Shown here in pieces: positions 1 to 10,450 of a DNA stretch of 64,000 bases. The notes beneath the pieces were generated by a model, which saw nothing but the letters and a program-made list of their open reading frames with translations, was not told the DNA's origin and did not search any database. Position 1 is the first letter of the stretch. Each line of letters starts with the position of its first letter. Origin of the DNA: Mesotaenium endlicherianum. Taxonomy: Eukaryota > Streptophyta > Zygnematophyceae > Zygnematales > Mesotaeniaceae. The DNA lies in contig WELA01012532.1 of NCBI GenBank assembly GCA_009602735.1, positions 238,706 through 302,705 on the forward strand, written 5' to 3'. Made by a program: the position numbers and the translations under genes.

Positions 1-733
1 ATAGACTTACCAAATAGGCGATTAACAATTAGTGAAGATCTTTATATCAGCAAGTCATCTTTATGGTATATCTCTTTCATTGATTAAACAGCAAAAGACT
101 ACACACTAGCAGTGGACAATACTCGTAAGTCGAATGGTAGTAAACTAGCGTAAATACTGCAATTAGTAAATTCACACATAAGCAAGGCTAAGAGACAGTG
201 CATATCAATGGCTTCTCGCCTTGGACTCAAATCTCTCTCAGTAAGCTTTACAAGAGAGTTGGCCTCGTTTCCAAATGACGAACTCGAGAGCAATCCTAGC
301 ATATGTACATGGAATGAGTTTACTGTTCAACGGCCAGTGCGATGGCACCGCCGACCCGGGAGTTAACCGCATTGGTAGGACCTCGGTTAACCAAATCCAC
401 CGCCATCTCCCATCATCCCGAATCGACATCCATCCAGAGGATGTCATCTGGCCATTCATCTAGCACACCACACTTAGATGCATATCTAGGCAGTTCGCTG
501 CTACCAAGTGCGGAAGTCAGCTGGCTGTTAAAGAATGTGTCTGCTGGCAGTCAAAGAATGTGTCAGCAAGCTGACCTAAGTTGACTTCAGCCTGCTGCTC
601 CCGGCTGAGTCATTAAACGGATTATTTTATAAAGTCTAGCAGACTGAATATTAACTAGAGTTCAGCATGTTGAACTTATTTTACTATTATATTTAAATGA
701 ATATTATATCTACCAATATACTGATTCATAACA
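1..733 (-). repeat. LTR1 copy, 3' LTR of element A, cut by window start
   Basis: On the minus strand this is a long terminal repeat of the dominant chromovirus family. Its U3 end lies at 733 (GATTCATAACA on the plus strand, the family consensus being GATTCATTACA) and its U5 end runs off the window. The body matches the other eight LTR1 copies, including the ATAAAGATCTTTAT palindrome and the AGTCTGCTGGACT-like motif. Its orientation agrees with the minus-strand gag and pol of element A to the right. Confidence 0.85.
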
Positions 734-1724
734 GTACGGATATTAGAGTTATATATATATTATTTTGCATATATTTAAATGCTTTTGAATATATATGGAG
801 TAGTATTGTGTGGAGTCAAGTGTAAGTAGATACTCTAGTGACGTGGTTCATTTCCTTTGAACCTTCTAAGGCATTCTCGAAGTTTGAGGAAGGACCTAGA
901 AGAACTCCATGTGGCAAAAGTCAAATGTGCCATTTATAGGTCAAAAGGACATGTGTACATTATTCTAGAAAGAGGTGGCAAGTTTTGGGATGTTTTGGGT
1001 GCCAAGACATCAGCATGCACCTTCCTAGAAGTTGCTTATGTAGCAAGTATATAAACAAGAGCTAGAACATAGAAAGACATTCTAGAATCACTCTTGTACC
1101 TGCCAAGTTCCCGAAATATATCAACTTTCAAGAAGCCATCTCTTTTTCAAGAAGCTACCACTTGTGTTCGAAGATCCTTGTCGTGAATAGAGAAAGTATT
1201 CTATTTTACTACGTACCCCTTGGCACTCTCTATCAAGTCCTTCAAGGATAGAGTAGTGTTCTCCCCCATGCAATTGGGCAAGTACGACATCATCCCAGGG
1301 ACGCCTTGGTTGACCAAGCACAACCCCCAAGTGGATTGGAGGGACGATACCATCAAAATCAAGAATAACATTTCTTCAAGAATTTGTGTTTTGCGCGCAA
1401 TCCAGAATATCCAGACCCAAAGACATCAAGAAGCCGGCACACGAGATATTATTGTCCGCCCTCCAACTCAAGAGACTTGTGAGGAAGGGACACGAGCTTC
1501 TTTTGGCCTTGACCACGCCAAAAGACATCAAGAAAGACATTGAGAGTCAAGAAGGCAGCCCCATTCCCAAGGAGATACAAGAAGTCTTGGAGGACTACTT
1601 GAAGTATTAACTTTCAAGAAGCTATCTCTCTTTCAAGAAGCTACCATTTGTGTTCAAAGATCCTTGTCTTGAATAGATAAAATATTCTATTTTACTAAGT
1701 AGTTCATCTATCTGTTTCACTACA
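734..1724 (+). mobile_element. Degraded LTR2-family retroelement
   Basis: Positions of about 734-1214 match most of the LTR2 repeat seen whole at 5140-5642 and 47145-47636. A short coding remnant follows, then a second, truncated copy of only the last 110 bp or so of LTR2 (about 1611-1724, ending TTTCACTACA). This is an LTR, internal, LTR remnant with nearly all of the interior and most of the 3' LTR lost. It sits between the LTR and the pol of element A, so it probably inserted there and removed A's polypurine tract and 3' pol. No target duplication is visible; the five bases after 1724 (GTCAG) do not match the left side. Confidence 0.7.
1217..1610 (+). pseudogene. Retropepsin-end fragment of the LTR2 element
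   Basis: The translation contains a segment typical of the C-terminal part of a Ty3/gypsy protease: QLGKYDIIPGTPWL followed by HNPQVDW. This corresponds to the usual G(K/R)YDVILGMPWL...HNP.IDW signature. After it comes a lysine- and glutamate-rich linker with KDIKK repeated in another frame, ending IPKEIQEVLEDY. That is the kind of sequence found just before the reverse transcriptase. The aspartate active site and all of RT, RNase H and integrase are missing, and the reading frame changes at least once. It is a remnant of the LTR2-family internal region and lies on the opposite strand to element A. Confidence 0.65.
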
Positions 1725-1771
1725 GTCAGTCAATTTACTGGCTTTTGTATAATAATTTTCGATGAATCTCC

Positions 1772-3174
1772 TTAATAGTTAGCCAACCCAAGGAAGGATC
1801 TAACTTCCGAGACAGACTGTGGTATCGGCCAGTCCCTTATGATTTCGACTTTCTTAGGATCCACACTGATGCCTTCTTTACTGACAACGTGGCCCAAAAA
1901 TTCAATACTTTTCTTAAAGAAATCACACTTGCTCATTTTATTATATAACTGATTCCTTTTCAGAGTGTCCTTTAAGTGCTCAGCATGTTGAGCTTCATAT
2001 TTAGAGAAAATTAAAATATCATCCAAGAAGACTTACGCAAACTTAACCAAGTAAGGCCTGAAAATGTCATTCGTAGCACCCATAAAGATAGCTGGAGCAT
2101 TACTCAGTCCAAATGGCATCACATTAAATTCATAGCGTCCATAACGTGTGCAAAAAGTAGTATGCGTTCGTCCCCTTCAGCAAATTTTATTTGATGATAC
2201 CCACTCTTCAGATCTATCTTACAAAACACTTTAGCACCAGACAAGGTATGAAGCAAGTCCTCAATTTTGGATATAGCATCCTTGTTCCTTACTGTAATTC
2301 TGTTAAGAGCTCTGTAATCCACACACATCCGCATACTTCCATCCTTTTCCTTAACAAATAGAATGAGTGCGCCATAAGGTGATTTACTGGGGGAAAAATA
2401 ACCATTTTTCTCCACCTCTGCAATCTGCGTTTTCAACTCTTCGCTCTTCGCATAAGACAAGCCATAAGTGCGTTGCTAAGGTGGCTGACTCCCAGGTGAT
2501 AAATCAATCCTATGATCTACTTCCCTCTTAAGGGGAAAACCTGGAGGCATATTAAAAACATCAGTATCTTGAGCAACAATTTTTGCAACAGTAGGGTGCT
2601 CCGAAGAGCTTATCTTTTTCTCAACCACTTCTTCAGATTGAGGAGGTACCTCTCTTAGTAGCAGACAAAACATTCTGTTTTCCTTCTGGTTCCAGCTGTT
2701 GATGAACTCCATTGCATTCAATAATTTGCATCCTCTTGGAAGCCTTTTCTTTTCCTCCATTTGCCATCCAAACTGGCAAGAGGAAGAGCACTGGTGGGTG
2801 CCAAGTTAGTCTGCCCATCACTGGCTCCTCTTACTTCAACTGTACCTCTGCTCCAACACACTTCAGCTTGATGTCTGTTAAGCCACCACCTGCCTAGCAC
2901 AAGATTATAAAAGCCAGTGTTGAGTACCTCAAATATAAGTTAGAACTGCAATGCCAGAACCTAATTCGACCTCAATAGGCTTGGTTATAACTCCTCCCGA
3001 GATACTTGAGGCATCTCCAAGGAATATTTTTCTATTCCCTTGGGTGACAGTAGGCAGCCTTAGCCGCTTAACTAAGTCCTTATGGATAAAAGTTTGTGAC
3101 GTCCGTCCGTCAACAAATGCCGTGACCTTCCTACCTGCAATCATACAATGCAGTACAATAGGGGGGACTGACAT
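1772..3174 (-). pseudogene. Pol fragment of element A: protease and reverse transcriptase
   Basis: Protease comes first (about 3174-2929). It has AFVDGR, where the sister element D has AFVDGG, so the active-site neighbourhood is altered. The linker (2760-2476) holds the conserved FNMPPGFPLKREVDHRIDL segment. Reverse transcriptase follows with [13 protein letters not shown] and LKSGYHQI (2460-2119). After a frameshift comes [11 protein letters not shown], the catalytic DD box, near 2035-2000, and then [17 protein letters not shown] ending FLGLANY at 1772. RNase H and integrase are absent. The family is Ty3/gypsy by domain order and motif. Internal stops and two or more frame changes show it is dead. 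Confidence 0.85.
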
Positions 3175-3406
3175 TTCTTGAATTTTGCATTGTTCTCCTG
3201 GCTTAGTAAAGAAATGTTGGACATCAAGTGGAACAAGATTATCCAGAGTACACTCTCTTGGGATCCATATTGCTGATGGTTTCCTTTATTGGTTTGTCAT
3301 GCATGCATAGTGAATCCAATTCAGCAGGACCCATAATACCTGCTACGAGGGCAGCTAGTGACGACTCACTATCTCTAGCATCCTCACAATCACTAGACCG
3401 CATGGA

Positions 3407-4877
3407 TTACAGATTGTCGCTGTTTTTAAAAGGCTGGTCCTTTCTCTTGACCTTTGGAAGGTGCTTGACTGGATACTGCTCTCTGTAGCGACCCAGCAGC
3501 TGGCAATGGAAGTAAATAGATTTTGCTGTGGCTGGTCTCGGCTTAGTCCTACCACCACCTCTTCCATAGCCACCTTGAGAATAACCACCTCTCCCTCTAA
3601 ACTGCATAGCATTTTTCTCGTACTCATATCATCACCCTGATCGTCCTCAGCCTGGTCTTCTTCAATTGCATTGTAGGAACCGTGGGGCTTCTTGACAATC
3701 TTAGACACCAAAGCGTAACTCTGGCGCTTGTGATTGAACTGCTGCTGAGCCCAGGCATCAGCGTCCTGGATCAAGTCAGCCAATTTCTCATACTTCTTTT
3801 CAGCAAAAACACCTGAGACTTCGCATTTCAAGCCATACCTGAAGTATGCTATTCTATACCGCTGTGGCAAATCTGGCTGCTTCATCATGTTCTCCTGGAA
3901 CTTTTGAGCAAACTCAGCAACTGAAGTAGTGTGCTTCAGTGTCAAGGAGATCATTGCATAAATAGCTCTCTCCTGCTGATTGATGATATCAAACTTCTCA
4001 GCTTCTCGACAAACTCTACCCAAGTAAGGTAATCGAGTTCATGAGCCTTACGCTCTCCTTTCCAATACAGCCACCAGTCTGCTGCACTGCCTTTCAGTAG
4101 AGCACCAGTGTGCCTGACCTTCTCGTAATCTTGCAGTTGTGGCTAGTTCTCCAGTCACTGCTCAACATCAGCGAGAAACTTGATCAGGTAATACGTTTTG
4201 TTTCTATCAGGATCATAGTCCTGGGGAGGCTTTGGCTTACGTTTACTAGGCCCTGTGCCACCACCTCCAGTGGTATGAGAATCCAGTTGGTCTCTGTCAC
4301 GCAGCAAAGCCATCATGATCCTGTTGTCCTCCTGTTGGGACTGATACATGCTCGCCATTTGCGATCGCATTTGCACAAATAATGCTTCCAGATCTACACT
4401 CTGAGGTGGGAGTCCAGCAAATGCAGCAACAATAGTGGCATCCACTCGCTGAGTAGTGTCCTCATCATTTCCTCTTGCTCCTGCAGCACCAATTCCTCCT
4501 GCATTTAGCCGCTCACAAATTTGACCTAGAGGCACATTGAGTTGTACAGCAGGCGGTGGGTTCAGAACATTGGCCCTGGATGCCATAAGTTCTTCAACCG
4601 TGCGCTCGTTAGCGGGCTGTCCTTCCCTCCTTTTTGTATCTTCAACAGCCTTTGCTAATTGTTCAGCTAATTTGGCTCTCTCCTCCTCAGCTTGCTGTGC
4701 TGGGACTGCGGCAATAGCAGCTGCCTCATCTGCAGTCTCTCGAGCTGCAGTATCTGCCACTGCTTCAGAATAGGTACGGGTTCCCGCTTCATGGCTTTCC
4801 GCCTGGTTTTCGACATTCTCGTTATCCTGGTTCTCCATGTCTCGGGAGTTGCTAGTTTGAGACCCTGTCCTTACCAT
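3407..4877 (-). pseudogene. Gag of element A, broken
   Basis: It starts at the ATG at 4875-4877, 34 bases inside the 5' LTR border, with MVRTGSQTSNSRDMENQDN. This N-terminus is shared with elements C and D. An acidic, alanine-rich region with a probable coiled coil follows, then the core retrotransposon gag domain. A premature stop falls at about 4154, where D and E have a cysteine codon (EQCW). The frame then resumes with DWWLYWK and TSVAEFAQKFQENMM. An Arg-Gly-rich stretch precedes the zinc knuckle. At 3473-3514 the knuckle reads YFHCQLLGRYREQY, so three of the four CCHC ligands are replaced. The protein would normally package element RNA; this copy cannot. Confidence 0.85.
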
Positions 4878-4896
4878 ACAAAGAAGACTGTGATAA

Positions 4897-4911
4897 CTGC
4901 TCCGATACCAG
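4897..4911 (-). other. Primer binding site of element A (iMet type)
   Basis: On the minus strand, directly after the 5' LTR end TTTCA, the sequence is CTGGTATCGGAGCAG. Plant LTR elements primed by initiator tRNA-Met have TGGTATCAGAGC, so this site differs from the standard at one base. The same site follows the 5' LTRs of elements C, D and F. Confidence 0.8.
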
Positions 4912-6139
4912 TGAAATGAATCGACTTACCAATTAGGCGATTTAAAATTTATAAAGATCTTTATATCAGCGAGTAATCTTTATGGTAGTTTCTGTTTCAT
5001 TGATTAAACAACAAAAGACGACACACTAGCAATGGACAATACACGTGAGTCGAATGGTAGTAAACTTGCATCAAAAATGCAATCAGTAAACTCACACATA
5101 AGCAAGGCTAGGAGACAGTGCGTATCAATGGCTTCTCGCTGTAGTGATTTGAGTTATTATACATTAGTTTGCATATATTTTAATGTTCTCAAATATATTT
5201 GAAGTAGTATGGTGTGGAGTCATGTGTGAATAGGTACTCTAGTAACTTGGTTCATGTCCTTTGAACCTTCCAAGGCATTTTCGAAGTTAGAGGAAAGACC
5301 TAGAAGAACTCCATGTGGCAAAAGTCAGATGTGCCATTTTTAGGTCAAAAGGACATGTGTACATTATTCTAGAAAGAGGTGGCAAGTTTTGGGATGTGTT
5401 GGGTGCCAACACATCAACATACACCTTCCTAGAAATTACTTATGTAGCAAGTATATAAACAAGAGCTAGAACATAGAAAGACATTCCAGAATCACTCTTG
5501 TACTTGCCAAAATCCAGAAATATATTAACTTTCAAGAAGCCATCTCTTTTTCAAGAAGCTACCACTTGTGTTCAAAGATCCTTGTCTTGAATAGATAAAG
5601 TATTCTGTTTTACTAAGTACTTTATCTATCTGTTTCACTAAACTCGCCTTGGATTCAAACATCTCTCAGTTTGCAGTACAAGAGAGTTGGCCTTGTTTCC
5701 AAATGCCGAACTCGAGAGCAATGTCTAGCATATGTACATGGAATGAGTTTACTGTTCAACGGCTAGTGCGATGGCACCGCCTACCCGGGAGTTAACCACG
5801 TTGGTAGGACCTCGATTCACCAAATGCACCGCCATCTTCCATCATCCCGCATCGCCATCCATCCCAAGGATGTCATCTGGCCATTCATCTAGCATATCAC
5901 ACTTAGATGCATATCTAGGCAGTTCGCTGCCACCGAGTACGAAAGTCAGCTGGCTGTGAAAGAATGTGTCAGCAAGCTGACCTAACTTGACTTCAGCCTG
6001 CTGCTTTCGGCTGAGCCATTACACTGGTAATTGTGTAAAGTCCAGCAGACTGAATATTAAGTAAAGTTCAGTAAGCTGAACTTACTTAACTATTTTATAT
6101 AAATGATTATCATATCTACCAATATACTTATTCATTACA
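4912..6139 (-). repeat. LTR1 copy, 5' LTR of element A, split by a solo LTR2
   Basis: The minus-strand LTR runs from TGTAATGAATAAG at 6139 to GATTCATTTCA at 4912 and is interrupted at 5140-5647. Without the insert and one 5-bp duplication it is about 720 bp, the usual LTR1 length. It is followed directly by the primer binding site, so it is the 5' LTR of element A. Confidence 0.9.
5140..5642 (+). repeat. Solo LTR2 (503 bp) with 5-bp target duplication
   Basis: It starts TGTAGTGA and ends TTTCACTAAA (consensus TTTCACTACA). CTCGC at 5135-5139 is repeated exactly at 5643-5647. Removing the repeat and one CTCGC restores the LTR1 reading GCTTCTCGCCTTGG found in the other copies. A TATATAAAC box near 5453-5461 suggests plus orientation. 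It is a solo LTR left after recombination between two LTRs. Confidence 0.93.
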
Positions 6140-6165
6140 ATTATCTATTTTGCAGAAGCCCGTGC

Positions 6166-6186
6166 GTGTGTGTGTGTGTGTGTGTG
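6166..6186. repeat. (GT)n microsatellite
   Basis: This is a run of about ten GT dinucleotides just after the end of element A's LTR. Confidence 0.9.
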
Positions 6187-8021
6187 CCTATGTCATCGTT
6201 GACCAAGCGCGCACATTTTGTAGGTAGCTCTCGTGTACTGCTTGTCTAAGGGCTGTTGGGTTCGAGGCCCCGCTCTCCCACCAGTGGTGAGCGTGGGGAG
6301 CTGTGAGCGCAAATAAATGTGCCGCCCTACCTGTCTCTCCCTCCCTCTCCTACCTGCAACCTGCCCATCTGTCGGTCGGTTGGTCAGTCGTTAGTCGGTT
6401 AGTCAGTATGTTGCTCTCCCAAAACTGGAGGCTGGCCAGCCACTCTCGCATGTGTCCTTCCGCCTCCTCGTCATTTGTTGCCCCCAAGTCTGCTTTGTCA
6501 TGCCCGCTCTTGTCGAGTCCCTTTTGGTGTCTAGTGGTTTTCACTGAGGGTGGAGGGTCAATGACTGGTTCTAGTGGTTAGTCGGGTTAGGGTGGTAGGT
6601 GAGAATGTCCTAGTTCATGTGCAGTGGTGGTGAACACTGGGACCCATGATTTGCTCACGAGATTCTGCTGTTGAGCAGCTGTGAGGCTCCTCCCAGATCA
6701 CGCGCTCTTTTCTTTACCTCCACACGTGGTGTTGCCGCCCACATGTGTGGAGGTCGACCCTCAGGTTTGCGCGCCTAAAGGGTTGGCGCGGGTACTTAGT
6801 GGGATCCCCAATTGTCCATGGCTAGGTCGTCACTGTACGGTTGGTAGTCCCTATGGGTATGCCCTGGGATTGTTAGGGGATAGGGAGAGTAAGGGACATT
6901 AGGCTGTTGGGGTCTTTGTTTGTTCTTGTTTGGTCGCGGGTCGCACATGTGTGTGTTTGAGTCCAGAGTTGACCCTTGGTCTATTTTTAATTTATTATTG
7001 GGTTTGTGTGAGGTGACGCGATGACGCGTTCATCATAGTTGGCAAAGTTTCGTTAGGCTACGGGCATAGTTCGAGAGGGCACGCTACTTAGGCCGCGAGC
7101 TAACACCATTTTGATGTTAGCTTTTGTATGTTCGTTTCTAGGAGTGAGATGATACTTGTTTCTATGTGACTAAACGTTCATGGTGTGTGCTTGGGCATTC
7201 CTGCTTTCCTCACTTCAATGTGTAGGTTGCTCGTAGTGCACGCCACCACTCACATTTAGTCGCGAATACTACATTCTTTCTCGCGGCCATAACTTAGCTT
7301 TCCACTAGTAGTTTGCTCGACATAATAGGTTCACACGCTCACGTTCCTAGTAACTCCACCTCGCCTTAGCTTGTTTACATACAAAAGCTAACCTTTTTAC
7401 TTTGCAGGTTAGAAGCTAGGAGCGGGTGAATTCGGCCGTGAGGGCGGAATTTACTACAAACCGTCATGAGGTAAGTGCCCTCGTGAAAGGAGGAGGCCCG
7501 CGCTACTTGTGAGCGTTGGCCATCCCAAAGCCTCACCTTGTAACACTAGTCATTTTCCCTTATGCTAAAACCGGTCCCTTTAGTGGACCAGTCGGGTGCA
7601 CATCACTAGATCACGGCATTTCCCGTGGTGTGCGTGTATGGTTGTGTTTAGGCATACTTACTTGTGCTTTGTGTTTGCGTGGGTTGTCTCTTTCTAGTTA
7701 GGGCCGGCCCATCTTTTAGGCCGGGTGTGCATCTGGGTGGTAAAATGCACTTGTTGGTAGCATAAGTAGATGCACGCCAACACTCACGGACCTCGCTAGG
7801 ACCCGGGCTCCTACTCAAACCAGACGCACATCCGTTTGCTATTTTGTGTTCGTTGTGTGGTTACTTGCTCGTGTGACAAGTCCGTGTGCTCCTCGTGGAT
7901 GCATTTCTAGTACCCGGCTCTTTGTTCGAGCCGGTTGGGCACACTTGTGATTCTAGACTTTCTTTTGGTGCGTGTATGTTTTGGTTAGTATTTGTGTTAG
8001 TGTGTGTTTGTGTGTGTGCAC

Positions 8022-8128
8022 TCCCGGCCCTTGTGTTGGCCGGATTGTATGCTCTTTGTGTGTGCGCGAGCACCCCCGGTCCTGGTGTTGGCCGGATTGT
8101 GCGCACTATTGTGTGTGTGCGTTTGATA
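8022..8128 (+). repeat. Two-copy tandem repeat of about 56 bp
   Basis: Two successive copies share the core GTGTTGGCCGGATTGT, each followed by a GTGTGTGCG-type tract. The first starts near 8022 and the second near 8070. A run of about 14 G follows at 8130-8143. Confidence 0.75.
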
Positions 8129-8149
8129 GGGGGGGGGGGGGGCGCGTGC

Positions 8150-8700
8150 ATTCACAGCAGCGGTTGTACCAGCAGCAGCTGTATCACGAACAGCTGATCC
8201 AGTAACGGCTGAGCCAGCGTCAGATGATCAGCAGCAGCTGCGTCGTCCGCGTCTACGCTAGCAGCTGATGAGTCTGTAGCAGCCACGTCAACAGTAGCTG
8301 CATCAGCGTCAGCTGAGCCAGCAGCAACTATTTAGCAGCAGCTGCGTCAGCCACGTCTGTGTCAGCACCTGCTGACTTAGCAGCAGCTGCGTCTGCAGCA
8401 GCTGAGTCTGCAGCAGCTGCGTCAGTTGCAGCTGAGTCAGCATCAGCTGCGCCAGCAGTAGCAGCTGAGTCAGCGTCAACTGCTCAGCAGCAGCGGCGTC
8501 ATCTGCGTCTGAGCCAGCAACTGCTGAGCTTGCAGCAGCCATGTCAGCCGTAGCTGCGTCAGCGTTAGCTGAGCCAGCAGCAGCTGCGTCAGCCACGTCT
8601 GTGTCAGCACCTGCTGATTCAGCAACAGCTGAGTCCGCAGCAGCTGCGTCATTTGCAGCTGAGTCAACATCAGCTGCGCCAGCAGTAACAACAGCTGTCG
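8150..8700 (+). repeat. CAGCTG/GCGTCAGC low-complexity repeat field
   Basis: Interspersed CAGCAGCTGCGTCAG, CAGCTGAGTC and similar words fill this stretch. A segment of about 110-130 bp is present twice (about 8339-8470 and 8580-8698), both copies starting with CAGCTGCGTCAGCCACGTCT. In one frame it encodes an Ala/Ser/Glu-rich low-complexity peptide; on the opposite strand it reads Leu/Gln-rich. It may be an expanded N-terminal segment of B's gag or a non-coding satellite. Confidence 0.8.
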
Positions 8701-8946
8701 CTTTTGGCTGCTACTTTTCTCTTGTGTTTGTGGGATTGGGGCCAGGTGTACCGCTGCGCCCGCCGCTGCCAGTCGTCCTCCCGCCGCTTGCTACCCAATT
8801 CGCCTAGACGCGGATTTGGCGATTCCTCTCACGTTCCTTCCCCAGCGCTCGCCAAGTTCCGGTGTAGTGGGTCCCTACCTGCCGCCTTTTGCATGCAACA
8901 CACTCCAGGACGTACACGGAGTGGTGCGTTATATTAGCGCAATTTT

Positions 8947-9712
8947 GTGCACGATTCTTCTACCTCCGCACTCACGAGTGATTTGTCTGACTCTGAGCCT
9001 GGAGAGGGGGGTGATTCTGATTTGCTTTCTTTGCATCATCTGCCGTCTTTTTCCATCTCGAGTCATTTTTTGAACTATATTTGGACCTCACTCCCGGGTC
9101 GTTTTCTCCTCACCTTGCCGATCCAGAGTCTCAGCCTGAGAGTTATGTGATTGCATTGGAGTTTGGCTTTCCGAACGAGGAATTTCCGTTCGATTTTGAG
9201 GGGTTTTCCACAATAGCTACTTCCACGCTGCTTTCTCAGACCTATGCGAGGCATTTCGATGGAATTTCCATCGTTGCAGTGGACTCTAAGATTGATGCTT
9301 TGATGGCGCTGATGAGTGCTCGTAATCATAACCTCACACGTAATATGTTTTTTGACACGTTACCCTCACTTCTAGGCGGAGAGGCGCTATTGTTCTACCA
9401 GAGGATTAGAGCTGACATCATTCAGACGGTGCCAGACGCTGTGCCTAGTGCCGCTCCTATTCCCATAGTCGAGGCTCCCCCAGTTTCGCCTGCGGACCAT
9501 CCTCGAGTGGCCGCTCCAGCCGCTGCAACTACAGCCGCTATGGCCGCTGGGTTGGACGCCGCAGCAGCGGCAGTGGTTGTCGCCCCTGCGGGGCTAGGTC
9601 CGGATGGGGGTGAGGGTGGGGAACTTGCACTGCTTGGGGGGGCTGCAGGAGCCCCTGTCGAATCGGGTCCGGTTGAGTCGCTCTACCGGCGTACACCACT
9701 CCCGTCGAACAG
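8947..9712 (+). pseudogene. Gag-like N-terminal part of retroelement B
   Basis: A frame at 8947-9065 gives a Ser/Asp-rich start (HDSSTSALTSDLSDSEPGEG). After a frame change near 9070 it continues with ALEFGFPNEEFPFDFEGFST, a helical stretch DALMALMSARNHNLTRN and FFDTLPSLLGGEALLFYQRI. A long Ala/Pro-rich linker leads to the F insertion. The family cannot be named from motifs alone. The evidence for gag is its place upstream of a CCHC knuckle, a retropepsin and a methyltransferase in the same orientation. Element F splits it, with AACAG duplicated on either side. Confidence 0.55.
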
Positions 9713-10424
9713 TGTAATGAATCAATATATAAGTAGATATAATATTCATTTAAATATAATAGTTAATCAAGTTCAGCCTGCTGAACTCTAGTTAAATAGT
9801 GAGTCTGCTGGACTTTATATTTAATAGCAGTTTAATGACTCAGCCCGAAGCAGCAGGCTGAAGTCAACTTGCCGACACATTCTTTGACAGCAAGCTGACT
9901 TCCGTACTCGGTAGCAGCGAATTGCCTTGATATGCATCTAAGGGCGATATGCTAGATGAATAGCCAGATGACATTCCTATGATGGATGGCTATTCGGGAT
10001 GATGGGACATGGCAGTGGATTTGGTTAACCGAGGTCCTACCAACGTGGTTAACTCCCGGGTAGGTGGTGCCATCGCACTGACCGTTGAACAGTAAACTCA
10101 TTCCATGTACATACGCTAGGCATTGCTCTCGAGTTCGGCATTCGGAAACGAGGCCAACTCTCTTGTACAGCTTACTGAGAGGGATCTGAATCCAAGGCGA
10201 GAAGCCATTGATATGCACTGTCTTCTAGCCTTGCTTATGTATGAGTTTTACTGATTGCATTATTGATGCTAGTTTACTCGCATTTGACTTACGAGTGTTG
10301 TTCACTGCTAGTGTGTTGTCTTTTCGCCGCTTAATCAGTTAACGGAAAATCCATAAAGATTACTTGCTAATATAAAGGTCTTTATTAAGTATTAATTGCC
10401 TATTTGGTAAGTTGATTCATTTCA
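9713..10424 (+). repeat. LTR1, 5' LTR of element F
   Basis: It runs from TGTAATGAATC at 9713 to GATTCATTTCA at 10424, with TG...CA termini. The next bases (10425-10439) are the iMet-type primer binding site GTGGTATCGGAGCAG. Confidence 0.93.
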
Positions 10425-10439
10425 GTGGTATCGGAGCAG
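10425..10439 (+). other. Primer binding site of element F
   Basis: GTGGTATCGGAGCAG follows the LTR end directly and is nearly identical to the site of element A (the first base differs). Only about a dozen bases of leader remain before the inverted LTR begins. Confidence 0.8.
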
Positions 10440-10450
10440 TTATCACAGTT

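Larger units (their letters stand above)
1725..4911 (-). mobile_element. Internal region of chromovirus element A
   Basis: Read on the minus strand this runs from the primer binding site (about 4897-4911) through gag, protease and reverse transcriptase, and stops at about 1772 before RNase H, integrase, chromodomain and ORF3. Its LTRs are 4912-6139 (5') and 1-733 (3'). The 3' half is missing and the LTR2 remnant at 734-1724 occupies its place. Gag and pol carry stop codons and frameshifts, so the element cannot encode its own proteins. Confidence 0.85.
6140..9712 (+). mobile_element. 5' part of retroelement B (methyltransferase-carrying), left of inserted element F
   Basis: From 6140 to about 8900 no protein domain is recognisable. 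The stretch is GT- and GC-rich with microsatellites, a 56-bp tandem duplication, a CAGCTG-type repeat field and many short open frames without family signatures. From 8947 a gag-like frame runs up to the insertion point of element F at 9713 and resumes at 13988. I assign 6140-8946 to B's 5' LTR or leader only by position; no LTR border could be identified, so the left end of B is unknown. Confidence 0.5.
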
